This document shows, one piece after another, positions 47,801 through 57,860 of a stretch of 64,000 nt of DNA. Below the pieces are notes generated by a model. It saw nothing but the letters and a program-made list of their open reading frames with translations. It searched no databases and was not told where the DNA came from. Origin of the DNA: Parabacteroides sp. (GTDB taxonomy: Bacteria; Bacteroidota; Bacteroidia; Bacteroidales; Tannerellaceae); the NCBI GenBank assembly GCA_028707405.1, contig JAQWBH010000001.1, positions 1 to 64,000 on the forward strand, given 5' to 3'. The position numbers and the translations under genes are program-made. Within the stretch, counting starts at the first letter, position 1. Every line of letters starts with the position of its first letter.

Positions 47801-49481
47801 TGGAATTCAAAAACGGCTGTACGATATAGGGAATACGAGTTTAGACACCGCTGACAGTAAAAAAATATGGTCAATTACGGATAATTACACCGAAACTGAC
47901 GGAAAATATGTTAATACTGGACCAGTTAACAAGATTTCTCTTGCTCAGGCTTCTGCGGCTGCTGAAGAAGAAGAAGCTTATCAGAAAACACCTGAATACA
48001 CAGAAGCGCAGTGGATACTAGATCATCCAAGAGATTCAGTTGTTCATGTGAAATCACAAGCTGGGGCCGGGGGTCGTGCTCCTAAAATCGCTGACAAATA
48101 TTCTAACTTGCAAGTAAATGACATGCTGGTTGATAAAAATAAACAGGATGTCATTGAATCAAATACAATCACCGTAGGGGGAGCTACAGGGCAGGCATCC
48201 ATTGAAAGAGGGCAAAATTATGCATCCGGCATCCTGATTAAAGGGCAGGGAAAATCAACAATTGCAAACCCCGAGAAATACGCCGACGCACAAAAAGAGC
48301 AGACACAGAAAGAGATGTTTTCCGGGGGAATTTCAGGTTTCCTCGGAAAAGCTCCGGCCGGTGTTCCAACTGAATATGATCGAGTTACAGAGTCCCTACG
48401 AAATGCAAATGGTGAAATTGACATATTCGGGAAAGCTGTTCAGTGGGTAGGCGGACTAAGTGTATCTGGAGTTGTAACCAGTATTACAGGTGTAGGCGTA
48501 GCTAGTGGATCAGCTACTGATAAATCTAATGTGATGGGAAAGTCACTCAAAAGTCAAAATTATATTTCTCTTTCTGGAATTGTTAACTCAATCAAAGGGA
48601 TCGGAAGTGAAGAAACCACCGCTGGTGGAAAGGCAGTTGAGCATAAAGGGAAACTCAGTTCATTGGTAAGTACTAAATTTTCGGGGCTGTGGGGGCAGAT
48701 ACGAGGAGTTGGAAGTGAACAGACGACCGCTTCTGGAAAGGGAACCACGCATAAAGGTATCCTTGACAGACTAGGTGGTACTCGTATGGGGTCTGTAATT
48801 AGTCAAATTACTGGAATTGGATCACAGCAGACCACCGCGTCAGGAAAGGGAACCGCCCACAAAAGTATTCTGGATAGGATTAATGGTTCCAAGATGGGGA
48901 CTATAATTGGCCAGATCACTGGCATAGGCACGCAGCAGGACACATCTACTGGAAAAGGATCAACACATAAGGGCATACTTGATAGAATTAATGACTCAAA
49001 AATGGGATCTGTAATTGGTCAAATATTTGGAGTAGGTACAGAATCGGATACATCCAAAGGCAAAGCTGGTTTTTTTAAATCCGGCCTTGATATACTAAAT
49101 TCTACCTCGATGGGTTCGGTGATTGGTCAAATATTTGGAGTCGGCACCGAATCGGACACGTCAAAATTAAAAGCTGGCTTCCTGCAAAGTGCATTAAACC
49201 TTGTTAATTCAGTCTCATTTTCCGGATTATTAACTGCTATTGGCAATGTAGGTTCCGCGTTGGATGGATTGATTACGCGTGCTAAAAACATGTACGAGCG
49301 AGTTACAGATTATGTATTCGGAGCGGATAACGCAAGTTCAGGCGGGTCATCTAATAAGAGCACAGTGACAACCAATAACAATAACAAAACCACAAACACT
49401 ACCAACAACAACATTACGATCAAAACATATGCGACTGAAAGCAACACTACAAAGTGGGTAAAGCGGGCTACTGGAAATTAA
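44811..49481 (+). CDS. Tape measure protein
   Basis: 1,556 aa, GTG start after GGGGGATAA. N-terminal Ser/Lys-rich repeats (SFSGIG.KI.SSLS) are followed by the TP901-type core (MRQVQAITGTAGDQFDSLTS; LGATTSYSAQDASEAMTYLG). Two hydrophobic stretches follow near residues 605-630 and 720-745. C-terminal repeats of about 37 aa (GKGTTHKGILDR..MGSVI.QI.GIGS) appear six times. Spans the tail lumen and sets tail length. Length predicts a long flexible tail, siphovirus-like. Confidence 0.92.
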   Translation: MVELDGISVKIGIKNEFSSSLPAITSGLNTVQNQFKTAGTSIQKSFGDSITKSFSSLGSSAVKSITSTFSGIGGKITSSLSSAKSALTGFSKNVQDSFKGLSSIKTSVQGTFSGIGKTISSSLSGIKTSITGSFSGIGDKISSSLTGIKNNITSSFSGIGTKITSSLSNVKKSITSSFSGIGNSLKTSLSGAFNSVTNSVTSLGTSIKTKITGAFTGIKDKIASSFSGIKDKISSDLSSAKSSILSFANSAKGGFDKVVAAGQTVQDKMGLVGIAITTVFTTKLKDAISSATSIFMGFDDTMRQVQAITGTAGDQFDSLTSQARLLGATTSYSAQDASEAMTYLGQAGFTSNQILSAMPATLNLARASMTELGTTADIMSNIMNGFQISADDTGRAADVLSKAANATNTDVTGLGEAMKYAAPLAHQMGWSLEETAAAAGMLSNAGIKSDMAGTVLRNSITRLIAPTDKIVMILEKYGISIDMVNPKTHSLAQILDTLTAAGVTSGNMMSIFGMRAGPGMMALVNQGTGALKNMNQTLLDSGGYAQESADKMDAGWGGVVRVMDDTIEALQLSFGSAFAAILTPIVSVVSTVGYAISQLPAPIIYVASALALAGVAAGTMFLSMAALPTIVRTLTSLVAAATGEFLTYSVAVYTATGATTLMDAAFALNTMSLSGIATGAAAAVTSLTFVSVAESIATATTWAATAAFSALDIAIGILTSPVTIIIAAIAALGLALYEFNERTQIVSKTWETLQDLWTIGAYYIGNIFDELKDSISGAVDAISGYLHDLIDDTAIGDFVDSITSAYEKVSSFFGDTKSSIHDTAESIREDEAKTAEGAANVQKSIEQANSGIVTSYNTVDKETGETYASMIENADSVSESATSASDSVTTSNSNIASSSEGVVAANNNVAASSSGVVDGNNNIVSSNDNLISSNNAVTASSPKITYTLDQTDIASISDPTKGKEFVTADTLNKGLELADGSMLKFNGSGELVIETLDGIQKRLYDIGNTSLDTADSKKIWSITDNYTETDGKYVNTGPVNKISLAQASAAAEEEEAYQKTPEYTEAQWILDHPRDSVVHVKSQAGAGGRAPKIADKYSNLQVNDMLVDKNKQDVIESNTITVGGATGQASIERGQNYASGILIKGQGKSTIANPEKYADAQKEQTQKEMFSGGISGFLGKAPAGVPTEYDRVTESLRNANGEIDIFGKAVQWVGGLSVSGVVTSITGVGVASGSATDKSNVMGKSLKSQNYISLSGIVNSIKGIGSEETTAGGKAVEHKGKLSSLVSTKFSGLWGQIRGVGSEQTTASGKGTTHKGILDRLGGTRMGSVISQITGIGSQQTTASGKGTAHKSILDRINGSKMGTIIGQITGIGTQQDTSTGKGSTHKGILDRINDSKMGSVIGQIFGVGTESDTSKGKAGFFKSGLDILNSTSMGSVIGQIFGVGTESDTSKLKAGFLQSALNLVNSVSFSGLLTAIGNVGSALDGLITRAKNMYERVTDYVFGADNASSGGSSNKSTVTTNNNNKTTNTTNNNITIKTYATESNTTKWVKRATGN

Positions 49482-49495
49482 ATATGGAGTAAAAT

Positions 49496-51613
49496 ATGGC
49501 TGATGGAACAACGTGGAAAACCCAATATTTGAATACTGACATCGACGAAGTACTGTTAAATGGCAAATTTGGAAACATTGTTACAGTAGCAAAAACAAAG
49601 GCTGAACGAGCAAATTATTACTGTGATAATGCGGTGTATGCTGGATCAGATGCAGTGTGTATTCAAGCGGCTCTTGACTATATTTCCGGGTTAGGTGGAG
49701 GAATTCTGTATCTTAAGGGGGGACATTATAATTGTACGTCTCAGTTGCTATATACTGGATCAAATCTTACCATAATGGGGGACGATGCGAATACAATTCT
49801 TGATTTTTCATCAGTTGCATCAAATCTGCGTTGTATATATATTCATGGTGCAATCACCGCAACAAATTCAGTCGTTACAACCGCAGATGCTCTTGAAGGA
49901 GCCCTTACCGTAACAGTCGCGGATGGATCTAAATTCTCGGCGGGTGATTGGGTGCGCGTTAGAAGTGAAGGGATACTCATCACATATGCTGCTGATGTAT
50001 ACGGAGATCCGGTTTTAAAACGAATGGGAGAAATCCAAAAAATAAAATCAATCAATGGAAATATACTTACTTTTTATGAGTTGCTGCATGGCGATTATAA
50101 ATTATCCGATACGGCCACCGTTGACAAAATGACGATGGTGGAAAATATCACATTGAAAGATTTTAAGATGATTGGGAATCCAGCACAATACCCATATGGT
50201 ATCAGTGTTGAACAATGCCACCGCCTCAAAATTCAGAACATCCAGTCAGTGGATATGATAGATCGAGCAACTCACATAGTTGATTGTGTGTGGTTTAGAT
50301 GGTATGACAACTATGTAATAGGCTCAAATCGCACGGGGCTTGGATATGGGTGTCACATCCAGAATTCATCGCGAGATGTGATCTGCAAACGAAATGGCGG
50401 GATTGACTGCCGACATCTTATAGCATGTGGGGGGGATGCAGATTATGGAGTACAATATACTCAAAACTGGAGTGACAATATACTTGAATATGATTCAAAA
50501 ACAGTTGGAATGTTTGGGCCACATCCTACATACAAAGGATTAATAATTTCAAACAATAACGCTGGGCAATGTTCTCTAGGGTTCGCCAATGGATTAGATA
50601 CAATTGTCACGGGAAATACTGCCACAAGTTTTGCGATTCCATCAGCAGTAGATGGTATGATTTTTTCGGAAAATGTTATTGATTCTATCGCAGATCATTG
50701 TCTAACAATAAGAAGTCAAAAAGGACATATTAAGATATTTAACAATAAATTTTCGTGTTCTGCGGTAGATTGTGATGGTATAAATGCAGCATACCAGATG
50801 AAAAATTTAGTTATTGAGAATAACGAAGTCAACGTGGCTGGAATTGGAATTAATTGTACTACATATTCTGGCCTGATGGGCTCTGAAAATGTTTCTATTA
50901 AAAATAACAAAGTAACATGCACTGGAACTGAACCAGGGATCACTGTAATATCCACAACTTATGATATCGTGGGTGTAACTGTAGAAGATAATACTGTGAT
51001 ATCTGCTGCTGACGGAATTATGTTCACATGCTACAATAATAATATAACTCGCGCGATAGTCGAAAACAATAAAGTTACGGTTCCGGCAACTGCAATGGGT
51101 ATAAGCATGGATTCCACTGGAACGGGATTGTATGCACAATCGTCGGTATCCGAAAACACAGTATATGGAAGTCTCGACGGGATTAAACTTACTCATTGCA
51201 CCTACATAGATGCAGTACACAACCGCGTATTTAGTGCTGCACAAAACGGCCTATCAATCCTGACAGGATGTATATATTACAATGTCATGGACAACGATCT
51301 AGCAACATGTGCGACTCCACTCCTCAGAACTGCGGGGGTCACAGGTCGCATAATTATAAATAATCGTGGTTATAATCCGGTTGGATCATTTACAGCGCCG
51401 GATATACCGTCGTCTGGTGATGGTACTACAGGGCAGGTTGTAAATAATTTTGGTTATCCCTGTGAAGTGTACATACATGGGGGCACAGTAACCGCGATAT
51501 ATATTTCTGGGACTGCTACAGGATTAACAACTGGAACGTTTAGGATTGAACCATTGCAAAACGTCGCATTAACGTATTCCAGCGCTCCAACGTGGACATG
51601 GCGCGGGCTATGA
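49496..51613 (+). CDS. Right-handed beta-helix tail protein
   Basis: 705 aa. N-terminal attachment segment, then AIQAALDYISGLGGGILYL (pectate-lyase-like entry) and GDDANTILDFSSVASN. About ten rungs with N-x-(V/I) ladder phrases follow (ENNEVNVAGIGINC; IKNNKVTCTGTEPGI; VENNKVTVPATAMGI). C-terminal beta module. Probably a tail spike or glycan-binding/hydrolysing protein. Catalytic residues not identified. Confidence 0.78.
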   Translation: MADGTTWKTQYLNTDIDEVLLNGKFGNIVTVAKTKAERANYYCDNAVYAGSDAVCIQAALDYISGLGGGILYLKGGHYNCTSQLLYTGSNLTIMGDDANTILDFSSVASNLRCIYIHGAITATNSVVTTADALEGALTVTVADGSKFSAGDWVRVRSEGILITYAADVYGDPVLKRMGEIQKIKSINGNILTFYELLHGDYKLSDTATVDKMTMVENITLKDFKMIGNPAQYPYGISVEQCHRLKIQNIQSVDMIDRATHIVDCVWFRWYDNYVIGSNRTGLGYGCHIQNSSRDVICKRNGGIDCRHLIACGGDADYGVQYTQNWSDNILEYDSKTVGMFGPHPTYKGLIISNNNAGQCSLGFANGLDTIVTGNTATSFAIPSAVDGMIFSENVIDSIADHCLTIRSQKGHIKIFNNKFSCSAVDCDGINAAYQMKNLVIENNEVNVAGIGINCTTYSGLMGSENVSIKNNKVTCTGTEPGITVISTTYDIVGVTVEDNTVISAADGIMFTCYNNNITRAIVENNKVTVPATAMGISMDSTGTGLYAQSSVSENTVYGSLDGIKLTHCTYIDAVHNRVFSAAQNGLSILTGCIYYNVMDNDLATCATPLLRTAGVTGRIIINNRGYNPVGSFTAPDIPSSGDGTTGQVVNNFGYPCEVYIHGGTVTAIYISGTATGLTTGTFRIEPLQNVALTYSSAPTWTWRGL

Positions 51614-51637
51614 TTCTGATTAACGGGGGCGTGAAAT

Positions 51638-54600
51638 ATGGCAGGTGAAACTCGGATAGTCGCAGGAGACGGCACCGGATATTATAACTGTGATGGAACA
51701 GATGACCATATCCAGATTAATCTTGCTCTTGCGTGGGCTGCCGCGAATCCGGGAAATACCGTATACCTCAAAGGCCCGTTTACCTATTCAATCCGGGCTC
51801 AACTAAAAATTGGATCTTCAACGGTATGGAAAGGAGACGCTACCGCATGTGTAAGAGTTGCGAATAATGCATGTGGAGCAAGCCGAGCAACGTGTGTGTT
51901 CCCAGATGGCACTCCTGTAATCGGTGCTCTTAATTCATCACCCACCGGAATTGAAATAACTGGATTTGAAATTGATGGAAATTGCGGCAATCAAGTTTTC
52001 ACACTAGGGATAACACACAGTGAAGAACGTTCGGCGGGATCTGGAGTCGAACGGTTAATTCAATTCAGCCATGCAACGGATGTTAATATTCACCATATGA
52101 ATTTCCATGATTCATTCGGGGAAGCATTCATTGAGTATTTTGGGTCAAATATTCGTTTTCACGATAATGTCTGCTCCAATCATCAACACGATGGCGTGCT
52201 TTATAAAGGAGTTACGGGTTCTGGAAATGCAATATATAATAATGCAATTGCCGGCTTGGGTTCGGATTGCGTTCGTGTGGGATCAAGTCAAAATGTAGAT
52301 GTCTACAACAACACATTGACATCGTACGCTGGCACAGTAGGTATTGGGAGTCACCCGAAAGCGACCCTTAATGGTCACAATGCTATCCAGATCTCAAATG
52401 AAAGTAATTATACAACACTGACGAATAATATTACAATCCATGATAATACAATTGTGGGCCCGAATCTATGTGGAATGTGGATATTAGACGCTCGACAGAC
52501 GGCTGGAACCTCGAATCAAACTGTACATGTCCATCATAATACATTTACAAACTGTGGGTGGGCATCAGGGGCAGCGTGGGCATCTGGAATAGGTATCGTT
52601 TGGGGAAATGGAATTACAATTGAGAAAAATACAATTGATGGGTCATATTGTGAGGGAATATTAGTTTATGGGAAAATTACCGCATCCTCAACAAAAGTAA
52701 CAATCAAAAATAATAACATCTCAAATACTTTGAAAAATCGAGCGGGATCATCTTCATATCCTTCCGTATTAGGCTATGGCATCGCAGATTCAATATCAAC
52801 ATACGTCACGGTTGCTGCGTCTGGAAACTATATGGTGGGGAATACCACAGGAAATTATTACAAAGTAACCCCGTCGTCAACTGCTACAAGTTATATTACA
52901 GATGCATTTCCAAGCGGTGGTACTGATGATCCTGACAATCCGGTGATTCCAGACGTTCCAGTTACTCCCACTCCTGGAATATATATCCCTGGATCGACGA
53001 ACATTATAGATGATGATTACGAAGAAATCTTGCGGGATGGAGACGAATTAACAGCCTATGTTAATTACATTCCATTTACAGTTATTGGTTTTTCAGGAGA
53101 TGGAGAAAAAACAATAGGGGAATCAAAAAGTCCGACTGTGGCAGGATCAAACTTATCAGATTTTAATTTTCGTGGAGCAAATGTTACATTTGATTGTATT
53201 TCACGTAGTATCGATGATCTGCTGAAAGTCCTAGCTGCGTTTTATAGACCTGGCAGAACTACAATTGAATTAGGTGTGCCATATAAGGGGTACAAAATTA
53301 CCGGTGTAGGAGTTTCACATACTACTGGCTGGAATTTTACAAAAGGAGATGTGCCGCAAAATGCTCATCCATATTCTTTGACATTCAAGGCTGAGCTACC
53401 ATGCATGGAATTAATAAGAAAACGCAATCGTGGGAGGTATGTGTATAATTCGATGCAGTTTTCAGCGGATGATATTTATGTGGGAAATCGTGTGAAAAAC
53501 CCTTCGTTTGAGAACTGGACTCCAAATACAGCCCTGAACTGGATTTTACGAACCCCCGCCGCAGTGAATAGTTTAGAGTGTATAAAATATTCTCCTGAAC
53601 TTGATCAATACTGTGCAGTATCATCGTCTGGAACCAACAATAGAATTGCGATATCAGACGGAATCACCTGGAGTATTCCAACCGGTCTAACTACTGCAAC
53701 TAATCACGATAATGCATGGAATACACTTGTATGGTGTCCAGCATGGATGCTTTGGGTGGCGATGTCAAAAAGCGGACTTACAGGATATTCTTGTATTACG
53801 TCTCCTGATGGGGTCACATGGACTGCAAAACCAACACCTACAGCAGTATATTCAAATGTTTGGGAATGTGCCGTTTTTGTTCCTCCTGGTATGGATCTCT
53901 ATCTATCTACTTCTAATGATTATTTAATTTCAACATCCAATGATATGATTCTTACAGTTGGGAATGGAAGTGAATTATCGTTAGGTAGAGTTATAGCGTT
54001 TTCCTCAACTGGATCATCACGGATAATGTATTCCGAAGATCAGGGCGCAAATTGGATATTCCCAACGGTTGATGCTGCTATAAATACCCATAGCTGGAAA
54101 AGTGCAGATTATTGTTCTGCACTACATAGAATTGTAGCGGTGTCTGATGATGGTTACGCGATGTATTCTGATGATTATGCTACGTCGTGGGCGATTGTCA
54201 CAGCACCATCTCAGAAATGGACATGTATTCGATGGATTGATACGTTAGAATTGTTTATGGCATGTTCCGAAGACGGTACCCAACAAATAATGACCTCCCC
54301 AACTGGTTTAAGTGGCACTTGGGAATTACAAGATACTCCATATGTATCTAGTGCTACTACAGACAGCGGAGGGGCAGTCGTAAACACCCTAAATGGCATT
54401 ACACCTACTGGATATTCATATACCACGAAATTTACAGATTATACAACTGTATACACTTTTACCCTTCCAGCTTTATCCTATGGTCATATCTATAGAATTA
54501 ATAATGTCCATTGTAATTTACGCTCGTCAAGCTCGGCGTATACAGTTTATATGAGGGTTTTGGTTTCTTCGGCATCCCTCGGAACGGATGTATTGGTGAA

Positions 54601-56638
54601 ACGGTGGGACGAAAATTCAACCACCCTAGTTCCAAAATCGTTTAATATTGCGCTAGAATCCGCTACAAATGAAGAAGTAACTATAAAATTTGTGCTCCGC
54701 ACTACAAACGCAACATGCAAGGCCGTGTCTACTATGCTGGGATATACAGCCTCCGAAATGACCACAGGAGGAAGTGTAATCACGTACACTAGACCGAAAT
54801 TAAGCGGGCTTGAATGGGCTAATGAGTACGGAATAGGGGTAGCAATCTCTAATGATACCACTATCAATAAAACGATGTATACGACAAATGGAATAAATTG
54901 GACGTTGGGAGATAGCGCCGCTGCTGATGCTTGGTCGTCTATGTGTGTATCAAATGAACTCGGGGAATTCATGGCAGTTTCCACCGATGGAACGATCATG
55001 AGTTGTCGCGGCTATGGAGAAATGAAAGATATCGCTCCTAATAATTGGACTCTTGGAAATACAGGTCAATCAAGAAGCTCTGAAAATGTCATTGATGGTT
55101 TATATTCCCTTGAAATTCAGGGAGATGGAGTAACTGCTGAACCTGGATTAATCTCTCAAAAACTCGCCTTCGATTCTCATTATGATAGTGGCGAAACATT
55201 CAAATTATCTGGACAGTGTACGGTGAGCGGGCTTACATCTGGAAGTTTTAGGGGAGATATATACGCGGGGGGCATGGTAATAAAGGAATTGAGATGGGAG
55301 GCTGATACAGATGGACCAATTCAAAAAGATATTAGTTTCCGATTTGATACGATCCCCACTCAGGTATATATTCGTGTACATGGGTCTGGAACTCCGAATG
55401 CAGGGGCTACATGCTTTTTTGATGATTTTGTAGTATCCAGGTATTCAGATTTTGAAATTGCTGAAACGGGTTCGGATATATCCACCACTGGATATTATGA
55501 CGTAATTCCAGATGTTACCATCCGGGGCATCGGGACAGATGAAGCGAGTGCATCTACCAGTCAAGTAATTTCAAAAATTACACCAGATGATGATACGTTT
55601 GAATCAACATCGACGAGTTATGGTAGCGCGTGCTATACAGCAGTGCTTCCGGCACTTACGGGAGGTTCAAAATATAGACTCACTGAATTATCAGCCAGTT
55701 TCAAAAGTTCAAATTTATTATCATATACTTATATAAAAATTACAATTCAGGCAGCTTCTCTATTTTCAGGGAAGGAAACGGCTCTTGGGCTGTATACTAC
55801 TCATCGAACTATCTACACCAGACGAACATATACGCTTCCGTATGCATTAGAATCAGCGACTAATGAGACGGTTACTTTGAGATATTATATTAGATGTTCA
55901 GACCCTGGTTATAGAGCATCTGCGACCAGACTTGGGTATATTTTCAAAGAAATATTAAATAGTGTGGTCGTGGATGAAAATGAAATATACCTGTATAATA
56001 CAGCAGATCCCAGGATTATATTACATTGTTGCAATACAGTTCCACGCGGATACATGGCACAAATAAAAGCCAATTGTACCGGATCATATAGATATGTGGA
56101 ACCATTCACAGACGATGCGTATATCTCAAATGCATACTCGATAACAGGAACCGTAGCACGAAATGAGGAAAATAATTCCCTTGTAATGAGTGCAGGAAGT
56201 TCTATAGTATTTCCATTTGATTGTCTGTATCCAGTGACAGGCATCCCATTCATAAAATTATTCGTGCTATCAGGAATCCCTCAAATATCAATTGCTGATG
56301 ACGGTGGTACTGGTGGAATTCCTGGAACATTTTATCCAATCTATACAAACACGAGTATAGCTGTCGAAAACGCAGATGTTCTGCGAGAACTCGATAATGT
56401 AGGATCGCTGCGATTACGAGGAAAAACTAAATATTACGTAAAAATTGAACCGTATTCAGGAGCTTCATGTGAATTTTCCCAGATGTTAGAATATGCCTCC
56501 CTTGACACGATGGATGCAGAAAGGCCATATATTTACTCCACCGGATCAGCGAATACCTTTGGGGTTGTGGTTGGGGGAACTGGAAAATGTTCCGCAGTGA
56601 TCAGTTTAGGGTATCATGATTCTAATATTTTACCGTGA
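51638..56638 (+). CDS. Giant tail protein: beta-helix + distal-tail-like + exo-beta-propeller-like domains
   Basis: 1,666 aa. Residues 1-430 are a second beta-helix (IQINLALAWAAANPGNTVYL; FHDNVCSNHQHDGVLYKG; IEKNTIDGSYCEGILVYG). About 430-455 is a Pro/Asp linker. About 460-620 has the distal-tail (Dit) style DGDELTAYVNYIPFTVIGF with YPGRTTIEL-like strand. About 640-1,080 carries BNR/sialidase-like repeats (RIAISDGITWSIPT; YSCITSPDGVTW; IMYSEDQGANW; TMYTTNGINWTLG). The remainder is beta domains. It fuses spike and baseplate functions in one chain. Confidence 0.7.
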   Translation: MAGETRIVAGDGTGYYNCDGTDDHIQINLALAWAAANPGNTVYLKGPFTYSIRAQLKIGSSTVWKGDATACVRVANNACGASRATCVFPDGTPVIGALNSSPTGIEITGFEIDGNCGNQVFTLGITHSEERSAGSGVERLIQFSHATDVNIHHMNFHDSFGEAFIEYFGSNIRFHDNVCSNHQHDGVLYKGVTGSGNAIYNNAIAGLGSDCVRVGSSQNVDVYNNTLTSYAGTVGIGSHPKATLNGHNAIQISNESNYTTLTNNITIHDNTIVGPNLCGMWILDARQTAGTSNQTVHVHHNTFTNCGWASGAAWASGIGIVWGNGITIEKNTIDGSYCEGILVYGKITASSTKVTIKNNNISNTLKNRAGSSSYPSVLGYGIADSISTYVTVAASGNYMVGNTTGNYYKVTPSSTATSYITDAFPSGGTDDPDNPVIPDVPVTPTPGIYIPGSTNIIDDDYEEILRDGDELTAYVNYIPFTVIGFSGDGEKTIGESKSPTVAGSNLSDFNFRGANVTFDCISRSIDDLLKVLAAFYRPGRTTIELGVPYKGYKITGVGVSHTTGWNFTKGDVPQNAHPYSLTFKAELPCMELIRKRNRGRYVYNSMQFSADDIYVGNRVKNPSFENWTPNTALNWILRTPAAVNSLECIKYSPELDQYCAVSSSGTNNRIAISDGITWSIPTGLTTATNHDNAWNTLVWCPAWMLWVAMSKSGLTGYSCITSPDGVTWTAKPTPTAVYSNVWECAVFVPPGMDLYLSTSNDYLISTSNDMILTVGNGSELSLGRVIAFSSTGSSRIMYSEDQGANWIFPTVDAAINTHSWKSADYCSALHRIVAVSDDGYAMYSDDYATSWAIVTAPSQKWTCIRWIDTLELFMACSEDGTQQIMTSPTGLSGTWELQDTPYVSSATTDSGGAVVNTLNGITPTGYSYTTKFTDYTTVYTFTLPALSYGHIYRINNVHCNLRSSSSAYTVYMRVLVSSASLGTDVLVKRWDENSTTLVPKSFNIALESATNEEVTIKFVLRTTNATCKAVSTMLGYTASEMTTGGSVITYTRPKLSGLEWANEYGIGVAISNDTTINKTMYTTNGINWTLGDSAAADAWSSMCVSNELGEFMAVSTDGTIMSCRGYGEMKDIAPNNWTLGNTGQSRSSENVIDGLYSLEIQGDGVTAEPGLISQKLAFDSHYDSGETFKLSGQCTVSGLTSGSFRGDIYAGGMVIKELRWEADTDGPIQKDISFRFDTIPTQVYIRVHGSGTPNAGATCFFDDFVVSRYSDFEIAETGSDISTTGYYDVIPDVTIRGIGTDEASASTSQVISKITPDDDTFESTSTSYGSACYTAVLPALTGGSKYRLTELSASFKSSNLLSYTYIKITIQAASLFSGKETALGLYTTHRTIYTRRTYTLPYALESATNETVTLRYYIRCSDPGYRASATRLGYIFKEILNSVVVDENEIYLYNTADPRIILHCCNTVPRGYMAQIKANCTGSYRYVEPFTDDAYISNAYSITGTVARNEENNSLVMSAGSSIVFPFDCLYPVTGIPFIKLFVLSGIPQISIADDGGTGGIPGTFYPIYTNTSIAVENADVLRELDNVGSLRLRGKTKYYVKIEPYSGASCEFSQMLEYASLDTMDAERPYIYSTGSANTFGVVVGGTGKCSAVISLGYHDSNILP

Positions 56639-56647
56639 GGCTGTACC

Positions 56648-57811
56648 ATGATACGAATTATCAATTTTAGACTCGTGATTGAAAAATTTGATACTCACGA
56701 AAAATATTATCCACGGGTGGTATCATTTGATACGATAGATAGTTACCCTCTGACTGACGCGCCATCAGCGACTATCAAAATGATATCAACTAGCAACCTA
56801 GATGATGTTTCAACGGTTTCTCAGGTGGAGTTTGACGATATAGTGAGGCTTCAGGCATCAGCACGATACAATGTACTGGAAAAAAATGTATGGGTAAATA
56901 TATTCGAAGGGCGAGTCCAGAACCAATCGAAAGAGTATGGCGAAAATAACGAGATTGAGCTATCGTGTGTCGGGCATATTATAGAAGCATATAACAAGTC
57001 GATCCATGTCGATTTTACTTACAATAATGTCGATGCATCAATACTATTGCAAGCAATGGCCGCTAATACGGTAAGAATCGATTACAATGCAAGTTATGTT
57101 CAGACTGCTCTTGCAGTGACGGAATTTAATCAGGTCGCAAAACAGAATTTTGTGATTGACACATATAAAGAAATTGAGAAACTCAGTGGCTATAGACAGA
57201 TGATTGATGTTGTGCCGGTTTATAGTTCTGCTGGAAATTTACAGGTCTGTTATACTCGATGGAGAAATTTTTCGTCTACCCCCACAAAACAATATGCTGT
57301 CATCGCTGGCACTCCACGGTTGATATCCGCGTCGTTTGATATAGTTGGAGAAGAAGTGTATAACTATAGGTATATTCAAGGTGGAGAGGACACTAACGGC
57401 GTACAGTGCGAGGGAAGTGCTTATAATACCGACAGTGTGAAATTATACGGAACCCGTGATAAAATAGATACATTCTCATGGATCAAAACTAATCAGCTAT
57501 GCAATGCGATTGCAGCAGGGTTAGTGATTGATTCTGGGGTTCCGTATGTTGCAGGGCAGGCAGTGTTGGAGGGCACCATTGACGCACACATCGGTGATTT
57601 AGTAAATGTAAAAATCGCTTCTCTTGAAGTAAATGGCGTAGAAATTAACGGATATTATACAGTTTATCGCGTAGCTCATTCATTTTCCGGAGAACAATTT
57701 ACCACTACTCTAGATTTGGGGAGAATAAAAAAGAATGAATATGATTATATATCCATGAGTTTGACTCAGATCTTGAAAACGTGTTATAAAAACCAATCAA
57801 AACTTAAATGA
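56648..57811 (+). CDS. Baseplate hub/tail-tip protein
   Basis: 387 aa. SCVGHIIEAYNKSIHVDFTY, the domain-III-like segment VAGQAVLEGTIDAHIGDLVN and GYYTVYRVAHSFSGEQFTTT correspond to gp27/Tal/XkdQ-like hub proteins (late-control-D fold). Last gene of the structural operon; a strong terminator follows inside its 3' end. Confidence 0.68.
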   Translation: MIRIINFRLVIEKFDTHEKYYPRVVSFDTIDSYPLTDAPSATIKMISTSNLDDVSTVSQVEFDDIVRLQASARYNVLEKNVWVNIFEGRVQNQSKEYGENNEIELSCVGHIIEAYNKSIHVDFTYNNVDASILLQAMAANTVRIDYNASYVQTALAVTEFNQVAKQNFVIDTYKEIEKLSGYRQMIDVVPVYSSAGNLQVCYTRWRNFSSTPTKQYAVIAGTPRLISASFDIVGEEVYNYRYIQGGEDTNGVQCEGSAYNTDSVKLYGTRDKIDTFSWIKTNQLCNAIAAGLVIDSGVPYVAGQAVLEGTIDAHIGDLVNVKIASLEVNGVEINGYYTVYRVAHSFSGEQFTTTLDLGRIKKNEYDYISMSLTQILKTCYKNQSKLK

Positions 57812-57819
57812 TTGGTTTT
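57789..57819 (+). terminator. Terminator of the structural operon
   Basis: AAAACCAATCA / TGATTGGTTTT, a perfect 11-bp stem with a 9-nt loop. It overlaps the last codons of the hub gene and is followed by ATTTTATATCGTTTTTTT. It also serves the convergent side. Confidence 0.8.
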
Positions 57820-57860
57820 ATTTTATATCGTTTTTTTGAGATCAAGATGGCAACATCTGG

